Position numbers and translations under genes: made by a program. A stretch of 64,000 bases of DNA from Aliivibrio sifiae (GTDB lineage Bacteria; Pseudomonadota; Gammaproteobacteria; Enterobacterales; Vibrionaceae). Below are positions 16,102 to 26,637 of this stretch, in pieces. The notes beneath the pieces are model-generated. The model had not been told where the DNA came from. It did not search any database and worked only from the letters and a program-made list of their open reading frames with translations. Location: positions 1,222,138 to 1,286,137 of the forward strand of contig NZ_MSCO01000001.1 of the NCBI RefSeq assembly GCF_002954705.1, given 5' to 3'. The stretch's first letter is position 1. The number at the start of each line of letters is the position of its first letter.

Positions 16102-18738
16102 ATGAGCGATCTTGCTAAAGGGATCACGCCCGTAAATATTGAAGATGAGCTTCGAGGTTCATACCTAGACTATGCGATGTCAGTAATCGTTGGTCGTGCT
16201 CTTCCAGATGTGCGTGATGGTCTAAAACCTGTACACCGCCGTGTTTTATTTGCGATGGATGTATTAGGTAATGATTGGAATAAACCATATAAAAAATCTG
16301 CCCGTGTAGTCGGCGACGTAATTGGTAAATATCACCCACACGGTGATAGTGCTGTATACGACACGATAGTACGTATGGCGCAGCCGTTCTCACTACGCTA
16401 CATGCTTGTTGATGGCCAAGGTAACTTTGGTTCTATCGATGGGGATTCAGCGGCGGCGATGCGTTATACCGAAGTTCGTATGTCGAAAATTGCTCACGAA
16501 CTGTTGGCAGATTTAGACAAAGAAACCGTAGACTACGTTCCTAACTATGATGGTACAGAACAAATCCCTGCGGTATTACCAACTCGTGTACCTAACTTAT
16601 TAGTTAATGGTGCATCAGGTATCGCTGTTGGTATGGCAACAAACATTCCACCTCATAACTTAACAGAAGTGGTTAATGGTTGCTTAGCATTTATCGAGAA
16701 TGAAGATATCACTATCGATGAGCTAATAAACTACATTCCAGGTCCTGACTTTCCGACAGCTGCATTAATCAGCGGTCGTAAAGGCATCGTTGATGCATAT
16801 AAAACAGGCCGTGGTAAAGTTTACATGCGTTCTAAAGCAAACATCGAAGCTGACAAGAATGGCAAAGAAACCATTATTGTTACTGAGATCCCTTATCAAG
16901 TAAACAAAGCCCGTGTAATTGAAAAGATTGCAGAGCTTGTTAAAGATAAGAAAGTAGAAGGCATTTCAGCACTGCGTGACGAATCTGATAAAGATGGTAT
17001 GCGTATTGTTATTGAATGTAAGCGTGATGCAGTAGGTGAGGTGGTTCTTAATAACCTGTACTCATTAACTCAGCTTCAAACTACATTCGGCGTAAACATG
17101 GTTGCACTAGACAATGGCCAACCAAAACTGTTCAACTTGAAAGAAATGTTGAAGTGTTTTGTTGATCACCGTCGTGAAGTGGTAACTCGTCGTACTATTT
17201 TTGAATTACGCAAAGCGCGTGATCGTGCTCATATCCTTGAAGGTTTAGCACTAGCATTAGCAAACATTGATGAAATCATTGAGCTAATCAAAAATGCGCC
17301 GACTCCAGCAGAAGCTAAACTAGGCCTAGTCGCTCGCGGTTGGGATCTTGGCAACGTAGCTGACATGCTAGAGCGTGCAGGTACAGATGCAGCTCGTCCA
17401 GATTGGTTAGAGCCAGAGTTTGGTATCCGTGAAGGCAAATACTTCTTAACGGAACAACAAGCTCAAGCTATCCTAGAATTACGTCTACACCGTTTAACTG
17501 GTTTAGAACATGAAAAAATTCTAGATGAATACAAAGCTTTATTAGACGAAATCGCAGAGCTAATGCATATCCTTGCAAGCACTGAACGTCTAATGGAAGT
17601 TATCCGTGACGAATTAGTAGCCGTTCGTGATACTTATGGTGATGAGCGTCGTACTGAAATTGGTGCTGCAATTCACGATATCGACATGGAAGACTTAATC
17701 ACACAAGAAGACGTAGTAGTAACGCTTTCTCGTGAAGGTTATGTTAAGTACCAAATCCTAGGTGATTACGAAGCTCAGCGTCGTGGTGGTAAAGGTAAGA
17801 GTGCAACGAAGATGAAGGACACCGATTATATCGAGCGTCTACTTGTTGCTAATACTCATGATAATATCCTTTGCTTCTCTACACGTGGTAAAGCATACAG
17901 CTTGAAAGTATTCCAACTTCCTCAAGCTAGCCGTACTGCTCGTGGTAAGCCTATCGTTAACATTCTTCCTTTAGAAGAAGGTGAGCGTATTACAGCGATT
18001 CTACCAGTATCTGAATACTCTGAAGATAAGTTTATCTTCATGGCAACAGGTGATGGTACGGTTAAGAAAACATCTCTAGATCAATTTGCTAAAGTACGTG
18101 CAAACGGCCTGATTGCAGTTAATCTACGTGAAGATGATTCATTGATCGGTGTTGATATCACTGATGGTTCAAATGAAATCATGCTGTTCTCTAAAGCTGG
18201 TAAAGTGGTTCGTTTCAACGAAGAACATGTTCGTGGAATGGGTCGTACTGCTTCGGGTGTTCGAGGTATGAAGCTAACTGGTGAAGATCAGGTTGTTTCG
18301 TTAATTGTTCCTTCAAATGAAGGTGACATTTTAACAGTGACAGAAAATGGTTACGGTAAACGTACTAAACTTTCTGAGTACCCTACGAAGAGTCGTGCAA
18401 CACAAGGTGTTGTATCTATCAAAGTTTCTGAGCGTAACGGCAGCGTTGTTGGTGCAGTTCAAACTGAAGATGGTGATGAGTTCATGATGATTACTGATGC
18501 AGGTACGCTAGTTCGTACTCGCGTATCAGAAGTAAGCCAAGTGGGTCGTAATACCCAAGGTGTTACGCTGATCCGTACTGCTGAAGATGAAAATGTAGTT
18601 GGCCTACAACGCATTGATGAACCAGAAGAACTTGAAATCCTTGAAGGTGAAGAGGGTGAGATCACAGAAGCGGCAGTAACTACTGAAGCTGGTGATATGC
18701 CTCAAGCTGAATCTGATGAAGATATCACAGAAGAGTAA
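16102..18738 (+). CDS. gyrA: DNA gyrase subunit A
   Basis: An 878-aa type II topoisomerase subunit that breaks and rejoins DNA and, with GyrB, introduces negative supercoils. The ATG at 16102 is chosen over an in-frame TTG 18 bases earlier because GAGGG lies 11 bases before it and the protein then starts [20 protein letters not shown] as in other GyrA. The active-site tyrosine is Y122 (AMRYTEVRM). The quinolone-resistance region reads [11 protein letters not shown] with S83 and D87, the susceptible-type residues. Six C-terminal propeller blades follow, including the GyrA box QRRGGKGKS, then an acidic tail rich in Glu. A strong terminator follows. Confidence 0.97.
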   Translation: MSDLAKGITPVNIEDELRGSYLDYAMSVIVGRALPDVRDGLKPVHRRVLFAMDVLGNDWNKPYKKSARVVGDVIGKYHPHGDSAVYDTIVRMAQPFSLRYMLVDGQGNFGSIDGDSAAAMRYTEVRMSKIAHELLADLDKETVDYVPNYDGTEQIPAVLPTRVPNLLVNGASGIAVGMATNIPPHNLTEVVNGCLAFIENEDITIDELINYIPGPDFPTAALISGRKGIVDAYKTGRGKVYMRSKANIEADKNGKETIIVTEIPYQVNKARVIEKIAELVKDKKVEGISALRDESDKDGMRIVIECKRDAVGEVVLNNLYSLTQLQTTFGVNMVALDNGQPKLFNLKEMLKCFVDHRREVVTRRTIFELRKARDRAHILEGLALALANIDEIIELIKNAPTPAEAKLGLVARGWDLGNVADMLERAGTDAARPDWLEPEFGIREGKYFLTEQQAQAILELRLHRLTGLEHEKILDEYKALLDEIAELMHILASTERLMEVIRDELVAVRDTYGDERRTEIGAAIHDIDMEDLITQEDVVVTLSREGYVKYQILGDYEAQRRGGKGKSATKMKDTDYIERLLVANTHDNILCFSTRGKAYSLKVFQLPQASRTARGKPIVNILPLEEGERITAILPVSEYSEDKFIFMATGDGTVKKTSLDQFAKVRANGLIAVNLREDDSLIGVDITDGSNEIMLFSKAGKVVRFNEEHVRGMGRTASGVRGMKLTGEDQVVSLIVPSNEGDILTVTENGYGKRTKLSEYPTKSRATQGVVSIKVSERNGSVVGAVQTEDGDEFMMITDAGTLVRTRVSEVSQVGRNTQGVTLIRTAEDENVVGLQRIDEPEELEILEGEEGEITEAAVTTEAGDMPQAESDEDITEE

Positions 18739-18760
18739 TATTTTACTGTAATGTATTTAA

Positions 18761-18793
18761 AAAGCCCGCTTAGAAATAAGCGGGCTTTTTTAT
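18761..18793 (+). terminator. gyrA terminator
   Basis: AAAGCCCGCTT (18761-18771), loop, AAGCGGGCTTT (18778-18788), then T. A perfect 11-bp stem 22 bases after the stop. Confidence 0.9.
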
Positions 18794-18877
18794 GTTCGGT
18801 ATTAAGGACAAATAATGACTGCTTACGTTATATAGATATTATCATGAGATAGACTTCAATCTTAATTAAGCGAGTAA

Positions 18878-19144
18878 TTAAAAGATATCAAATTTACCCC
18901 TTTCGGAATATAAATTAGTGATGACAACAAATTTTTCTTTTCCACACGCTATGCAGATAGGTTTTCCGAACCAAGCGGCATAACATTCGCAGCATGTGTA
19001 ATGATTATTTATAAGTGGGGATGTTTTTTTTTCGGAAAGGGGATCTCTTAGTGTAGATCGCCTGGATTGTTCTTGCTCTTTGATATCGATTGTTGATTTC
19101 ATTCTAGCCAGCTTTAGTAATGTTATGAAGCTCATCGCATTCAT
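18878..19144 (-). CDS. Small hypothetical protein with a zinc-ribbon-like motif
   Basis: An 88-aa protein of unknown function. Residues ~50-70 contain two cysteine pairs (CCECYAAWFGKPICIACGKE), a spacing that suits a small zinc ribbon. The N-terminal 15 residues are hydrophobic but the initiation site is unclear: ATG 19144, and the in-frame ATGs 9 and 42 bases later, all lack a good Shine-Dalgarno. It lies alone between gyrA and the DUF3581 gene. It could be a real small protein or a decayed gene. Confidence 0.5.
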   Translation of the reverse strand: MNAMSFITLLKLARMKSTIDIKEQEQSRRSTLRDPLSEKKTSPLINNHYTCCECYAAWFGKPICIACGKEKFVVITNLYSERGKFDIF

Positions 19145-19228
19145 AATCGTTATAGGTATATGTTAAGTATCGTATGATATTTATCGTAAAACAATAGCGC
19201 AGATCGTGATTTATCTTGATTTATTCAC

Positions 19229-19257
19229 AAAAAAAAGGAGCAATATGCTCCTTTTTG
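19229..19257 (-). terminator. Terminator of the DUF3581 gene
   Basis: GGAGCA (19237-19242) and TGCTCC (19246-19251) with A-run and T-run flanks. Read on the minus strand it ends the DUF3581 transcript, whose stop is at 19282. Confidence 0.75.
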
Positions 19258-19281
19258 TAAATAACTTTATGTTTTATAAGA

Positions 19282-19989
19282 TTAACTGTTATAAGCCACT
19301 TTCAATGCAGTAAATCTTTCAACAAGATCATCAATTGCCGCTTGATCATAAGCCTTTAAGCCCGTAGCAATCATACGTTTAGTGCCGTGACCCACTTCTT
19401 CACCATTTTCGGTGAATTTAAAGTTTAATTTAACAAGGCCACGTTTACCTTCGATATCCATAGTTGCTCCCGTAAATTCAACACTTGGTGTTGAAATATC
19501 TAGACGGGTAAACTCTACATCCATACTTTCATAAATGACTAAAGGACGTTGGCAATTAATCATTAATTGCTTTTCTTCCATTAATGGAACCATGATGTGA
19601 GGGAAGTTCATGCCAGAGAATTGAACGTATTGTTTTACTACGTGCTCGATAAACTCAGGGTTTAAATTTTTCTCACCGCTACGGCTAACGTGCAAGTACT
19701 CTTTATCGTTTTCGTCTGATAATGAATATTCACCCTCTTCAAGGTGATTGATATGCAGAGCTGTCCCGCCAGCTACCATTCCGGCAAAGTCAAAATGCAT
19801 TTTGTTACTAATGCCCGTTTTAGATAGTAAAACGGCAAACAATAAATCACCAGGAACACAGAAACGTTTTGAGTCTACGTTATGAATAGGATTGAAATCA
19901 CCAGCTACTTTTTTTGCAAAATCACTTGCTTGCTGACGGGTGAATTCGAATGAATTATCTGTTTCCGAAAAATATTGATTTAACTGCAT
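19282..19989 (-). CDS. DUF3581 family protein (hotdog-like)
   Basis: A 235-aa protein matching DUF3581, found in vibrios and relatives. Residues 20-45 (RQQASDFAKKVAGDFNPIHNVD) resemble the hydratase motif of MaoC-type hotdog folds (DxNPIH), followed by a helix with AVLLSKTGIS and by FAGMVAGGTALHI. The second half repeats a beta-rich pattern. An acyl-thioester-related activity is therefore possible, but none is proven and I would not assign a reaction. It is a single gene with its own terminator. Confidence 0.8.
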   Translation of the reverse strand: MQLNQYFSETDNSFEFTRQQASDFAKKVAGDFNPIHNVDSKRFCVPGDLLFAVLLSKTGISNKMHFDFAGMVAGGTALHINHLEEGEYSLSDENDKEYLHVSRSGEKNLNPEFIEHVVKQYVQFSGMNFPHIMVPLMEEKQLMINCQRPLVIYESMDVEFTRLDISTPSVEFTGATMDIEGKRGLVKLNFKFTENGEEVGHGTKRMIATGLKAYDQAAIDDLVERFTALKVAYNS

Positions 19990-20200
19990 AATATATTTGG
20001 TAAAAACCTAGCTAATGAAATAACAGCGTAAGTATACCCAATCTCTTATCGTCAAATGGTCTATCCAGTCATAATAAACGTAAAAACAATCGGTTAAACG
20101 TTTCAAATTGTAGATAAATTGACAATTACTTCACGTTTTAGTCGTTATAATTATCAGAAATAATACCTAAATGCAGTGATTGCTTAAATAAAGGGCACCA

Positions 20201-20749
20201 ATGAAATCATTAGTAAAAATAGGAATAGCAGGTTCATTTATTTTTATGAATTCTTTTGCTTGTGCAGAAGAAAAAAAATCAGGAGATATGGCTGCTGATA
20301 TTGGTGCTGTAGGAATTCCAATCATTGCAGGTTCAATTGCTTTATATAAAGAAGACTATGATGGTTTTTGGATGTTTGCTAAAGGCGCAACCTATACGTT
20401 AGCAGCAACACAAGCATTAAAATATACAGTAAGAGAAGAGAGACCAAACGGTGAGGATGATTTAAGTTTTCCTTCAGGGCATTCATCTGCAGCATTTCAA
20501 GGGGCGTCTTATTTACAGTTTCGCTACGGTTGGGAGTACGGTCTTCCTGCTTACCTCGGTGCAGGGTTAGTTGGATATTCACGAGTAGAGAATGATCATC
20601 ATTACTGGCGAGACGTTATTGCAGGTGCAGTATTAGCAACAACGATTCAATATTTGGTGACTGATAAGTATATAGACTCAAATCAAGTGATGATTGTGCC
20701 TGTAATTAATCAAGATCAGGTTGGAATAGCAGCATCTTTCTCATTTTGA
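20201..20749 (+). CDS. PAP2-family lipid phosphatase-like protein
   Basis: A 182-aa protein with a signal peptide (MKSLVKIGIAGSFIFMNSFACA) and the three PAP2 motifs: KYTVREERP (KxxxxxxRP), SFPSGHSSA (PSGH), and YSRVENDHHYWRDV (SRxxxxxHxxxD). All catalytic residues are present, so acid phosphatase activity on the periplasmic side is expected, perhaps on undecaprenyl or lipid phosphates. Hydrophobic stretches are short, so it may be soluble or loosely membrane-bound. The start ATG has only a modest ribosome site (AAAGGG). Confidence 0.87.
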   Translation: MKSLVKIGIAGSFIFMNSFACAEEKKSGDMAADIGAVGIPIIAGSIALYKEDYDGFWMFAKGATYTLAATQALKYTVREERPNGEDDLSFPSGHSSAAFQGASYLQFRYGWEYGLPAYLGAGLVGYSRVENDHHYWRDVIAGAVLATTIQYLVTDKYIDSNQVMIVPVINQDQVGIAASFSF

Positions 20750-20810
20750 TTGGCAAAGGGACAACAAGCGAGTAAAATCGGCTCCCTTTTATCGATGCTA
20801 GGTGTACAAC

Positions 20811-22166
20811 ATGTTTATTGGATTTGACTACGGAACCGCCAACTGCTCAGTGGCGACCATCCAAAATAATCAAGCGAAGCTATTAAAGCTAGAAGGGGAT
20901 AGCACCTTTATTCCTTCAGCGTTATGTGCGCCTACACGTGAAGCTGTTTCTGAGTATCTATTCCGTATTTGGGGTGTACAACCAAGTACAGATATTAATG
21001 AACGTTTACTTCATACCGCTATTTCATTTAACCGTGAAGAAGATATTGATGTCGATGCTGAGTCGATGACATTTGGCCAAGCAGCACTGAATACTTACAT
21101 TGATGATCCTGAAGATGTTTATTACGTTAAATCACCAAAGTCCTTCCTAGGGGTTTCTGGTCTGCGTGATGTTCAAGTTAGCTTGTTCGAAGATCTTGTT
21201 ACTGCGATGATGAAGAACATCAAAAACAAAGCAGAGCAAGAGCTACAACAAGATATCACCTCCACAGTTATCGGTCGTCCTGTAAACTTTCAAGGTGCAG
21301 CGAGTGATGAAGCAAATAGTCAAGCGATTTCAATATTATCTCGTGCGGCCATACGTGTTGGCTTTAAGAATATTGAATTTCAATTTGAACCCGTTGCTGC
21401 TGGCCTAGATTACGAACAAACACTAAATGAAGACAAAACAGTTCTTATTGTCGATATTGGCGGTGGTACAACAGACTGTTCAATGATCCAAATGGGACCG
21501 TCATGGAGAGAGCATCATGATCGTACCAAAGGGATCTTATCTCACAGTGGTTCTCGTATTGGCGGTAATGATTTAGATATCCATTTAGCACATCGTCAAT
21601 TAATGCCATTATTGGGTTCTCAAAGCCGTACACATAAAGGCCTTGAGTTACCAATGACACAGTTCTGGAACCCAATTGCAATTAATAATATTGTTGCTCA
21701 ATTAGATTTCTTTGGTTTTGGTAACCGTAAACACCTTTTACAGATGATGAACGATACTCAAGAGCCTGAAAAATTAGCGCGTTTAATTAAGCTTTATGAT
21801 GAGAAATTAAGCTATAAATTATTGCGAGATGCAGAACAAACAAAAATCGCGTTATCAGAACACCTAGAGCATGCGATTAATTTAAGTTATTTAGATGAAG
21901 GTTTATCGTTATCTCTTAATCAGTCAGATTTAGCAGAAGCGATTGCAAAGCCACAAGACAACATCAATAAGTTAGTAAAAGAAGCGATTCAGCAAGCTGG
22001 TCGAACGCCAGACATTATTTATGTTACAGGTGGTTCAGCTCGTTCACCAATTTTACGAGCAGCCTTACAGCAACAATTACCAAACATTGAAATTGTTGGG
22101 GGGAATTACTTTGGTTCGGTAACTGCTGGCCTAGCGCATTGGGCTAACTACTGTTTTGGTCAATAA
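20811..22166 (+). CDS. yegD: Hsp70-family protein YegD
   Basis: A 451-aa actin/Hsp70-fold ATPase domain without the substrate-binding domain of DnaK. FIGFDYGTANCSVA (phosphate 1), VDIGGGTTDCSM (phosphate 2) and YVTGGSARSP (adenosine loop) are all present, and PTREAVSEYLFRIW, IGRPVNFQG and GSRIGGNDLDIHLA match E. coli YegD. The ATG at 20811 is chosen over an in-frame GTG at 20802 because it gives the conserved start MFIGFDYG and has AGGTG just upstream. Its cellular role is not established. Confidence 0.92.
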   Translation: MFIGFDYGTANCSVATIQNNQAKLLKLEGDSTFIPSALCAPTREAVSEYLFRIWGVQPSTDINERLLHTAISFNREEDIDVDAESMTFGQAALNTYIDDPEDVYYVKSPKSFLGVSGLRDVQVSLFEDLVTAMMKNIKNKAEQELQQDITSTVIGRPVNFQGAASDEANSQAISILSRAAIRVGFKNIEFQFEPVAAGLDYEQTLNEDKTVLIVDIGGGTTDCSMIQMGPSWREHHDRTKGILSHSGSRIGGNDLDIHLAHRQLMPLLGSQSRTHKGLELPMTQFWNPIAINNIVAQLDFFGFGNRKHLLQMMNDTQEPEKLARLIKLYDEKLSYKLLRDAEQTKIALSEHLEHAINLSYLDEGLSLSLNQSDLAEAIAKPQDNINKLVKEAIQQAGRTPDIIYVTGGSARSPILRAALQQQLPNIEIVGGNYFGSVTAGLAHWANYCFGQ

Positions 22167-22190
22167 CACCATTTTTATCAATAGTTAATT

Positions 22191-22216
22191 TTCGAGCTGC
22201 ACTGTCGCAGCTCGAA
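22191..22216. other. Perfect hairpin between yegD and yqfB
   Basis: TTCGAGCTGC, loop of 6, GCAGCTCGAA. The 10-bp stem is perfect, but no T-run follows, so it may be an attenuator or an mRNA processing/stability element rather than a terminator. Confidence 0.5.
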
Positions 22217-22234
22217 TTATATTAGGAAAATACA

Positions 22235-22552
22235 ATGAAAGTAGCACCGACAGCCATGACATTTTTTGAACGTTTTGAAGCCGATATTTTGTCAGGTAAA
22301 AAAGTAATCACCATTCGTGATGAATCTGAAAAAGATTACGTGGTAGGAACAGAAGTCGAAGTGAGTACCTATGAAGATAATCGTCGTTTTTGTCGCCTAG
22401 CAATTGATGCTGTTGACCCAATTAATTTTGACGATCTTAATCAGTATCATGCAGAACAAGAAAACATGACTTTAGAAGAGCTTAAAAACATCATTGAAGA
22501 GATCTATCCAAATAAAGGTCAGCTGTACGTTATTTCGTACCATTTAGTATAA
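22235..22552 (+). CDS. yqfB: N(4)-acetylcytidine amidohydrolase (ASCH domain)
   Basis: A 105-aa ASCH-domain protein of the YqfB family, which removes the acetyl group from N4-acetylcytidine. MTFFERFEADILSGKKVITIRDES and HAEQENMTLEELKNIIEEIYP match E. coli YqfB almost position for position; the catalytic Lys and Thr lie in GKKVITIRD and the Glu in the QEN segment. Good ribosome site TTAGGAAAA. It sits 17 bases before the M50 protease gene and may be co-transcribed with it. Confidence 0.9.
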   Translation: MKVAPTAMTFFERFEADILSGKKVITIRDESEKDYVVGTEVEVSTYEDNRRFCRLAIDAVDPINFDDLNQYHAEQENMTLEELKNIIEEIYPNKGQLYVISYHLV

Positions 22553-22569
22553 GAGAGTAAAGGTAAGTA

Positions 22570-23652
22570 ATGGAACTATTATCTATTGACTTTTTAGGGC
22601 AGCCACTTCGTTTAGAAGGTTCAATGGCTGGTTGGCAGCAAGTGTTTTGGGGTAATACTTTAGTTGCTCAGCACGTGGCATCAGCTGATCATAATGATAA
22701 TTACCACCATGAGTTTCAATTAACTCGAGGTGATAAAGAGATAACTTGTCAGTTAGAAGCCAAAGTAACTTGGCAACCGTTTCTTATTGAATATCGTGCC
22801 ACCGTTGATGGAGAGTTAGTTTCAGAAGGCAGTCGTAACGAAAAAGACATTGAGAAACAAGTGCCACATACACCGATTAAAGCTGAGCGAAAATTTAGTT
22901 TAATAGGTCTTGTTTCGCTAGGCATGAAAGCGCTAAAAAGTGCAAAATTGATCAAAGTGGTATTGGCATCTGCCAGTATTGCTGCATATTCCTGGTTATT
23001 CTCTATTGAATTTGCATTATCACTTATTGCCTGTCTTGTGTTTCATGAGTACGGTCATATTCGAGCAATGAAATACTTTGGCATGAAAACGAAAGGTATT
23101 TATTTAATTCCATTTTTAGGCGGTTTAGCCCTTAGTGATGAGAAAATAAACACCCGTTGGCAAGATGTTGTTATCTCTATTATGGGACCATTCTTTGGCT
23201 TGCTCCTCTCTTTAATATTGATGGTTGTTTATTGGATTACTGGCGAAATGTTTTTTGCTGGTCTTGCCGTTTTTAATGCTTTTTTGAATTTGTTTAACTT
23301 ACTTCCAATACTCCCTTTAGATGGTGGTCATGTTCTGAAGAGTATTAGCTTTTCAATGAACAGTAAATTAGGTATTACATTATGTGCGTTGGCTGCAATT
23401 GGCGGTGTTATATTGAGTTACCAATTAGGACTCGCACTTTTTGGTTTCTTACTTATTATGGGAAGTCTTGAAATCGTATTTGAGTGGCGCGCTCGTCATC
23501 ATAGCCATTTATTGCCATTAGATAAGTATGGACAGCTTGTATCGACTGCATGGTATGTAGGGTTAGTAAGTTCACTTATTGGGATTATCTGGTACTTTGC
23601 TAGCAGTGGTGATGCTTTATTACAATTACCCATGCAAATTTTAGGTACCTAA
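22570..23652 (+). CDS. M50-family intramembrane metalloprotease (site-2-protease-like)
   Basis: A 360-aa protein. Residues 1-105 form a soluble beta-rich N-terminal domain; the rest is a membrane region with about six helices. The zinc site is complete: H159, E160 and H163 in FHEYGH and D251 in LPLDGGH, the canonical HExxH...DG pair of site-2 proteases and SpoIVFB. It should cleave membrane-embedded or membrane-proximal substrates. The cytosolic-looking N-domain is unusual and could gate activity. It is immediately downstream of yqfB and upstream of a Spo0M-like gene; the substrate is unknown. Confidence 0.88.
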   Translation: MELLSIDFLGQPLRLEGSMAGWQQVFWGNTLVAQHVASADHNDNYHHEFQLTRGDKEITCQLEAKVTWQPFLIEYRATVDGELVSEGSRNEKDIEKQVPHTPIKAERKFSLIGLVSLGMKALKSAKLIKVVLASASIAAYSWLFSIEFALSLIACLVFHEYGHIRAMKYFGMKTKGIYLIPFLGGLALSDEKINTRWQDVVISIMGPFFGLLLSLILMVVYWITGEMFFAGLAVFNAFLNLFNLLPILPLDGGHVLKSISFSMNSKLGITLCALAAIGGVILSYQLGLALFGFLLIMGSLEIVFEWRARHHSHLLPLDKYGQLVSTAWYVGLVSSLIGIIWYFASSGDALLQLPMQILGT

Positions 23653-23734
23653 TCTAAAAGATTGAGACTAAGTTTTTAGTTGCAAGTAGCCTCGGACAGA
23701 ATTGAATAAAAAAAGCATATAAAAGGACGAAAGG

Positions 23735-24481
23735 ATGTTTAAAAAATTAAAAGCCTCGTTAGGTATAGGTGCCGCAAAGGTAGATACCATTTTAGAAAAT
23801 CCAGAGTTATTTCAAGGTGACACCCTAATAGGGACTGTTCATATCCAAGGTGGCGATGTTGAGCAGAAAATTGATGCAATTCACTTAAAACTCAATACAG
23901 AAGTTAAAGTAGAAAACGATAACGGTACTAGTTATCAAACATTGACTCTGTTTCATACTCAAGCAGTAAATCCTTTTGTTATCCAAGCAGGGGAGAAGCA
24001 GGAAATGCGATTCACAATTAAGCTGCCTGATGAAACTCCGATCACAGCATTGAATGTTCGTAATAATCATTGTGATGTTTGGGTTGAGACCGTACTAGAT
24101 ATTGATTTTGCAATTGATCCAACGGATCGTGATTTACTGATTGTTAAACCAATGACCGTTGCTGCAACAATCATTCATCAAATAGAACAAGCAGGCTTTA
24201 GTATGGTGAAAGCAGATGTAGAGCAGGGCTACCTTAATGGTGGTCACTTTAAATCTCATTCAGGCGGTTACCAAGAGATTGAATTTAGAAGTAATGGATT
24301 CATTAATAAAAAAGAGATTGAACTGTCATTTATTCTCGATGGTCAAGTTCTTCATTGTTTAGCTGAGGTTGATCGTTCAATGGGCTTTAATCGCGGTGAC
24401 CAATATGTGTCGTTTTCACTAAATACTAATGCATCAAGTGCAGAGATTCATAATGCAGTGCAAAAGATATTACGTGTATAG
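23735..24481 (+). CDS. Spo0M/SpoOM-family arrestin-like protein
   Basis: A 248-aa protein of the sporulation-control Spo0M family, widespread outside sporulating bacteria. It begins MFKKLKASLGIGAAKVDTIL and has two arrestin-like beta domains: the first around FQGDTLIGTVHIQGGDVEQKI, the second after residue ~125 with HQIEQAGFSMVKADVEQG. Role in vibrios is unknown. Start supported by AAAGGACGAAAGG. A terminator follows. Confidence 0.85.
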   Translation: MFKKLKASLGIGAAKVDTILENPELFQGDTLIGTVHIQGGDVEQKIDAIHLKLNTEVKVENDNGTSYQTLTLFHTQAVNPFVIQAGEKQEMRFTIKLPDETPITALNVRNNHCDVWVETVLDIDFAIDPTDRDLLIVKPMTVAATIIHQIEQAGFSMVKADVEQGYLNGGHFKSHSGGYQEIEFRSNGFINKKEIELSFILDGQVLHCLAEVDRSMGFNRGDQYVSFSLNTNASSAEIHNAVQKILRV

Positions 24482-24506
24482 CTAACGTTTTTATTTTAAA
24501 TATATT

Positions 24507-24546
24507 AAAAGAATCGACATCATTTTTGTGATCTCGATTCTTTTTT
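24507..24546 (+). terminator. Terminator of the Spo0M-like gene
   Basis: AAAAGAATCGA pairs with TCGATTCTTTT (stem closed by GAATCGA 24511-24517 and TCGATTC 24534-24540), with inner pairing and six T. Confidence 0.8.
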
Positions 24547-24666
24547 GCATTAGCTGATTAAGAGTCGTACAATGACCGACTTGTGAGTGTTCCCGACCTT
24601 TGTGTGGTTGATTGATTCTTACATCATATAAACAATCTATTATTTAGACTTATTAATTTTTAGCAT

Positions 24667-24687
24667 GTGTTGCTTCGTGTGCAACAC
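24667..24687 (+). promoter_or_regulatory. thrS translational operator hairpin (tRNA-Thr anticodon mimic)
   Basis: GTGTTGC (24667-24673), loop TTCGTGT, GCAACAC (24681-24687). A 7-bp stem with a 7-base loop, as in an anticodon arm, and CGT occupies positions 34-36: the anticodon of tRNA-Thr(CGU). It ends a few bases before the thrS Shine-Dalgarno (AAGGA). In E. coli, ThrRS binds such an operator and blocks its own translation. This is the equivalent of operator domain 2, seen directly. Confidence 0.75.
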
Positions 24688-24705
24688 CACTGTAAAGGAT
24701 AAAAC

Positions 24706-26634
24706 ATGCCTGTAATTACTCTTCCAGACGGTTCTCAACGTCAATTCGATAATGCTGTTTCTACTATGGATGTTGCTGCTGACATCGGTCCAGGTCTTGC
24801 GAAAGCTTGTATCGCTGGTCGTGTTGATGGCGTTCGTGTTGATGCGTGTGATTTAATTGAAAATGATGCACAACTTGAAATCATCACAGCAAAAGATGAA
24901 GATGGTTTAGAAATCATTCGTCACTCTTGTGCGCACCTTTTAGGTCACGCAGTTAAGCAGCTTTTCCCAGAAGCTAAAATGGCGATTGGTCCTACTATCG
25001 ATAACGGTTTCTACTACGATATCGATATGGAGCATTCTTTAACGCAAGAAGATCTTGATAAGATTGAAAAGCGTATGAAAGACCTTGCTAAAACCAAGTA
25101 CCAAGTAATCAAGAAGAACGTAAGCTGGCAAGAAGCTCGCGATGCATTCGATGCTCGTGGCGAAACGTACAAAATTGAAATCATTGACGAAAATGTATCT
25201 AAAGACGATCGTCCAGGTTTATACCACCATGAAGAATACATCGACATGTGTCGTGGTCCTCACGTTCCAAACATGAGCTTCTGCCAGAACTTTAAGATTC
25301 TGAGCGTTGCTGGTGCATACTGGCGTGGTAATAGCGACAACAAAATGCTTCAACGTATCTACGGTACTGCATTTCAAGATAAGAAACTGCTTAAGGCACA
25401 CCTTATCCGCCTAGAAGAAGCTGCAAAGCGTGATCACCGTAAAATTGGTAAGCACCTTGATCTGTTCCATATGCAGCAAGAAGCACCAGGTATGGTTTTC
25501 TGGCATCATAACGGTTGGACAATCTTCCGTGAGTTAGAAGTATTTATCCGTGAAAAACTAACAGAATACGATTACCAAGAAGTAAAAGGCCCATTAATGA
25601 TGGACCGTGTACTTTGGGAGCGTTCTGGTCACTGGGATAAATACGCAGAGGCGATGTTCACAACAAGCTCAGAGAACCGTGAATACGCTATCAAGCCTAT
25701 GAACTGCCCAGGTCATGTTCAAATCTTTAACCAAGGTCTGAAATCATACCGTGATCTGCCATTACGTATGGCTGAGTTCGGTTCATGTCATCGTAATGAG
25801 CCATCAGGTGCTCTGCACGGCATCATGCGTGTTCGTGGCTTTACTCAAGATGATGCACACGTATTCTGTACAGAAGCGCAAGTACAAGCTGAAGTTAAGT
25901 CTTGTATCGAGATGGTTTATGATACATATACTACATTTGGTTTTGAAAACATCGTAGTTAAGCTATCTACACGTCCTGAACAACGTGTGGGTTCTGACGA
26001 AATGTGGGATAAAGCAGAAGCCGATTTAATCCTTGCTCTAGAGTCGATGAATATCGCTTATGAGATTCAAGAGGGTGAGGGCGCATTCTACGGACCGAAA
26101 ATTGAATTTACTTTGCATGATTGTCTGGACCGTGCGTGGCAATGTGGTACAGTACAGCTCGATTTTGCATTACCAGAGCGTTTAGGGGCCACTTACGTAG
26201 GTGAAGATAACGAACGTCACACACCAGTGATGATTCACCGCGCGATTTTAGGTTCTCTTGAGCGATTCATTGGTATCTTAATTGAAGACTACGCAGGCTT
26301 TTTCCCAACATGGTTGGCGCCAGAACAAGCAATTGTAATGGGCATTACAGACAAACAAGCTGATTATGTACAAGAAATTGCAAAAAAACTGCAAAAAAAT
26401 GGATTTAGAGTCAAAGCGGACTTGAGAAATGAGAAGATTGGCTTTAAAATCAGGGAACATACTTTGAAACGTGTTCCGTACATGCTTGTTTGTGGTGACC
26501 AAGAAATGGAAGCTGGCGAAATTGCAGTACGTACTCGTAAAGGTAAAGATTTGGGTAAATTTAAAATTGATGATTTTGTTGCATTCCTGCAGCAAGAAGT
26601 TAGTGCCCGAACGCTCAATACTGTGGAGGAATAA
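24706..26634 (+). CDS. thrS: Threonyl-tRNA synthetase
   Basis: A 642-aa class II aminoacyl-tRNA synthetase, same length as E. coli ThrRS. Domains in order: TGS (1-61), editing domain with [13 protein letters not shown] and later CRGPH, catalytic core (~243-535) with the zinc-site cysteine in KPMNCPGH and motif 2 [22 protein letters not shown], and the anticodon-binding domain ([20 protein letters not shown]). It joins threonine to tRNA-Thr and edits mischarged serine. Translation is probably autoregulated through the leader hairpin. It heads the thrS-infC-rpmI-rplT operon, with infC starting 3 bases after its stop. Confidence 0.97.
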   Translation: MPVITLPDGSQRQFDNAVSTMDVAADIGPGLAKACIAGRVDGVRVDACDLIENDAQLEIITAKDEDGLEIIRHSCAHLLGHAVKQLFPEAKMAIGPTIDNGFYYDIDMEHSLTQEDLDKIEKRMKDLAKTKYQVIKKNVSWQEARDAFDARGETYKIEIIDENVSKDDRPGLYHHEEYIDMCRGPHVPNMSFCQNFKILSVAGAYWRGNSDNKMLQRIYGTAFQDKKLLKAHLIRLEEAAKRDHRKIGKHLDLFHMQQEAPGMVFWHHNGWTIFRELEVFIREKLTEYDYQEVKGPLMMDRVLWERSGHWDKYAEAMFTTSSENREYAIKPMNCPGHVQIFNQGLKSYRDLPLRMAEFGSCHRNEPSGALHGIMRVRGFTQDDAHVFCTEAQVQAEVKSCIEMVYDTYTTFGFENIVVKLSTRPEQRVGSDEMWDKAEADLILALESMNIAYEIQEGEGAFYGPKIEFTLHDCLDRAWQCGTVQLDFALPERLGATYVGEDNERHTPVMIHRAILGSLERFIGILIEDYAGFFPTWLAPEQAIVMGITDKQADYVQEIAKKLQKNGFRVKADLRNEKIGFKIREHTLKRVPYMLVCGDQEMEAGEIAVRTRKGKDLGKFKIDDFVAFLQQEVSARTLNTVEE

Positions 26635-26637
26635 GGT

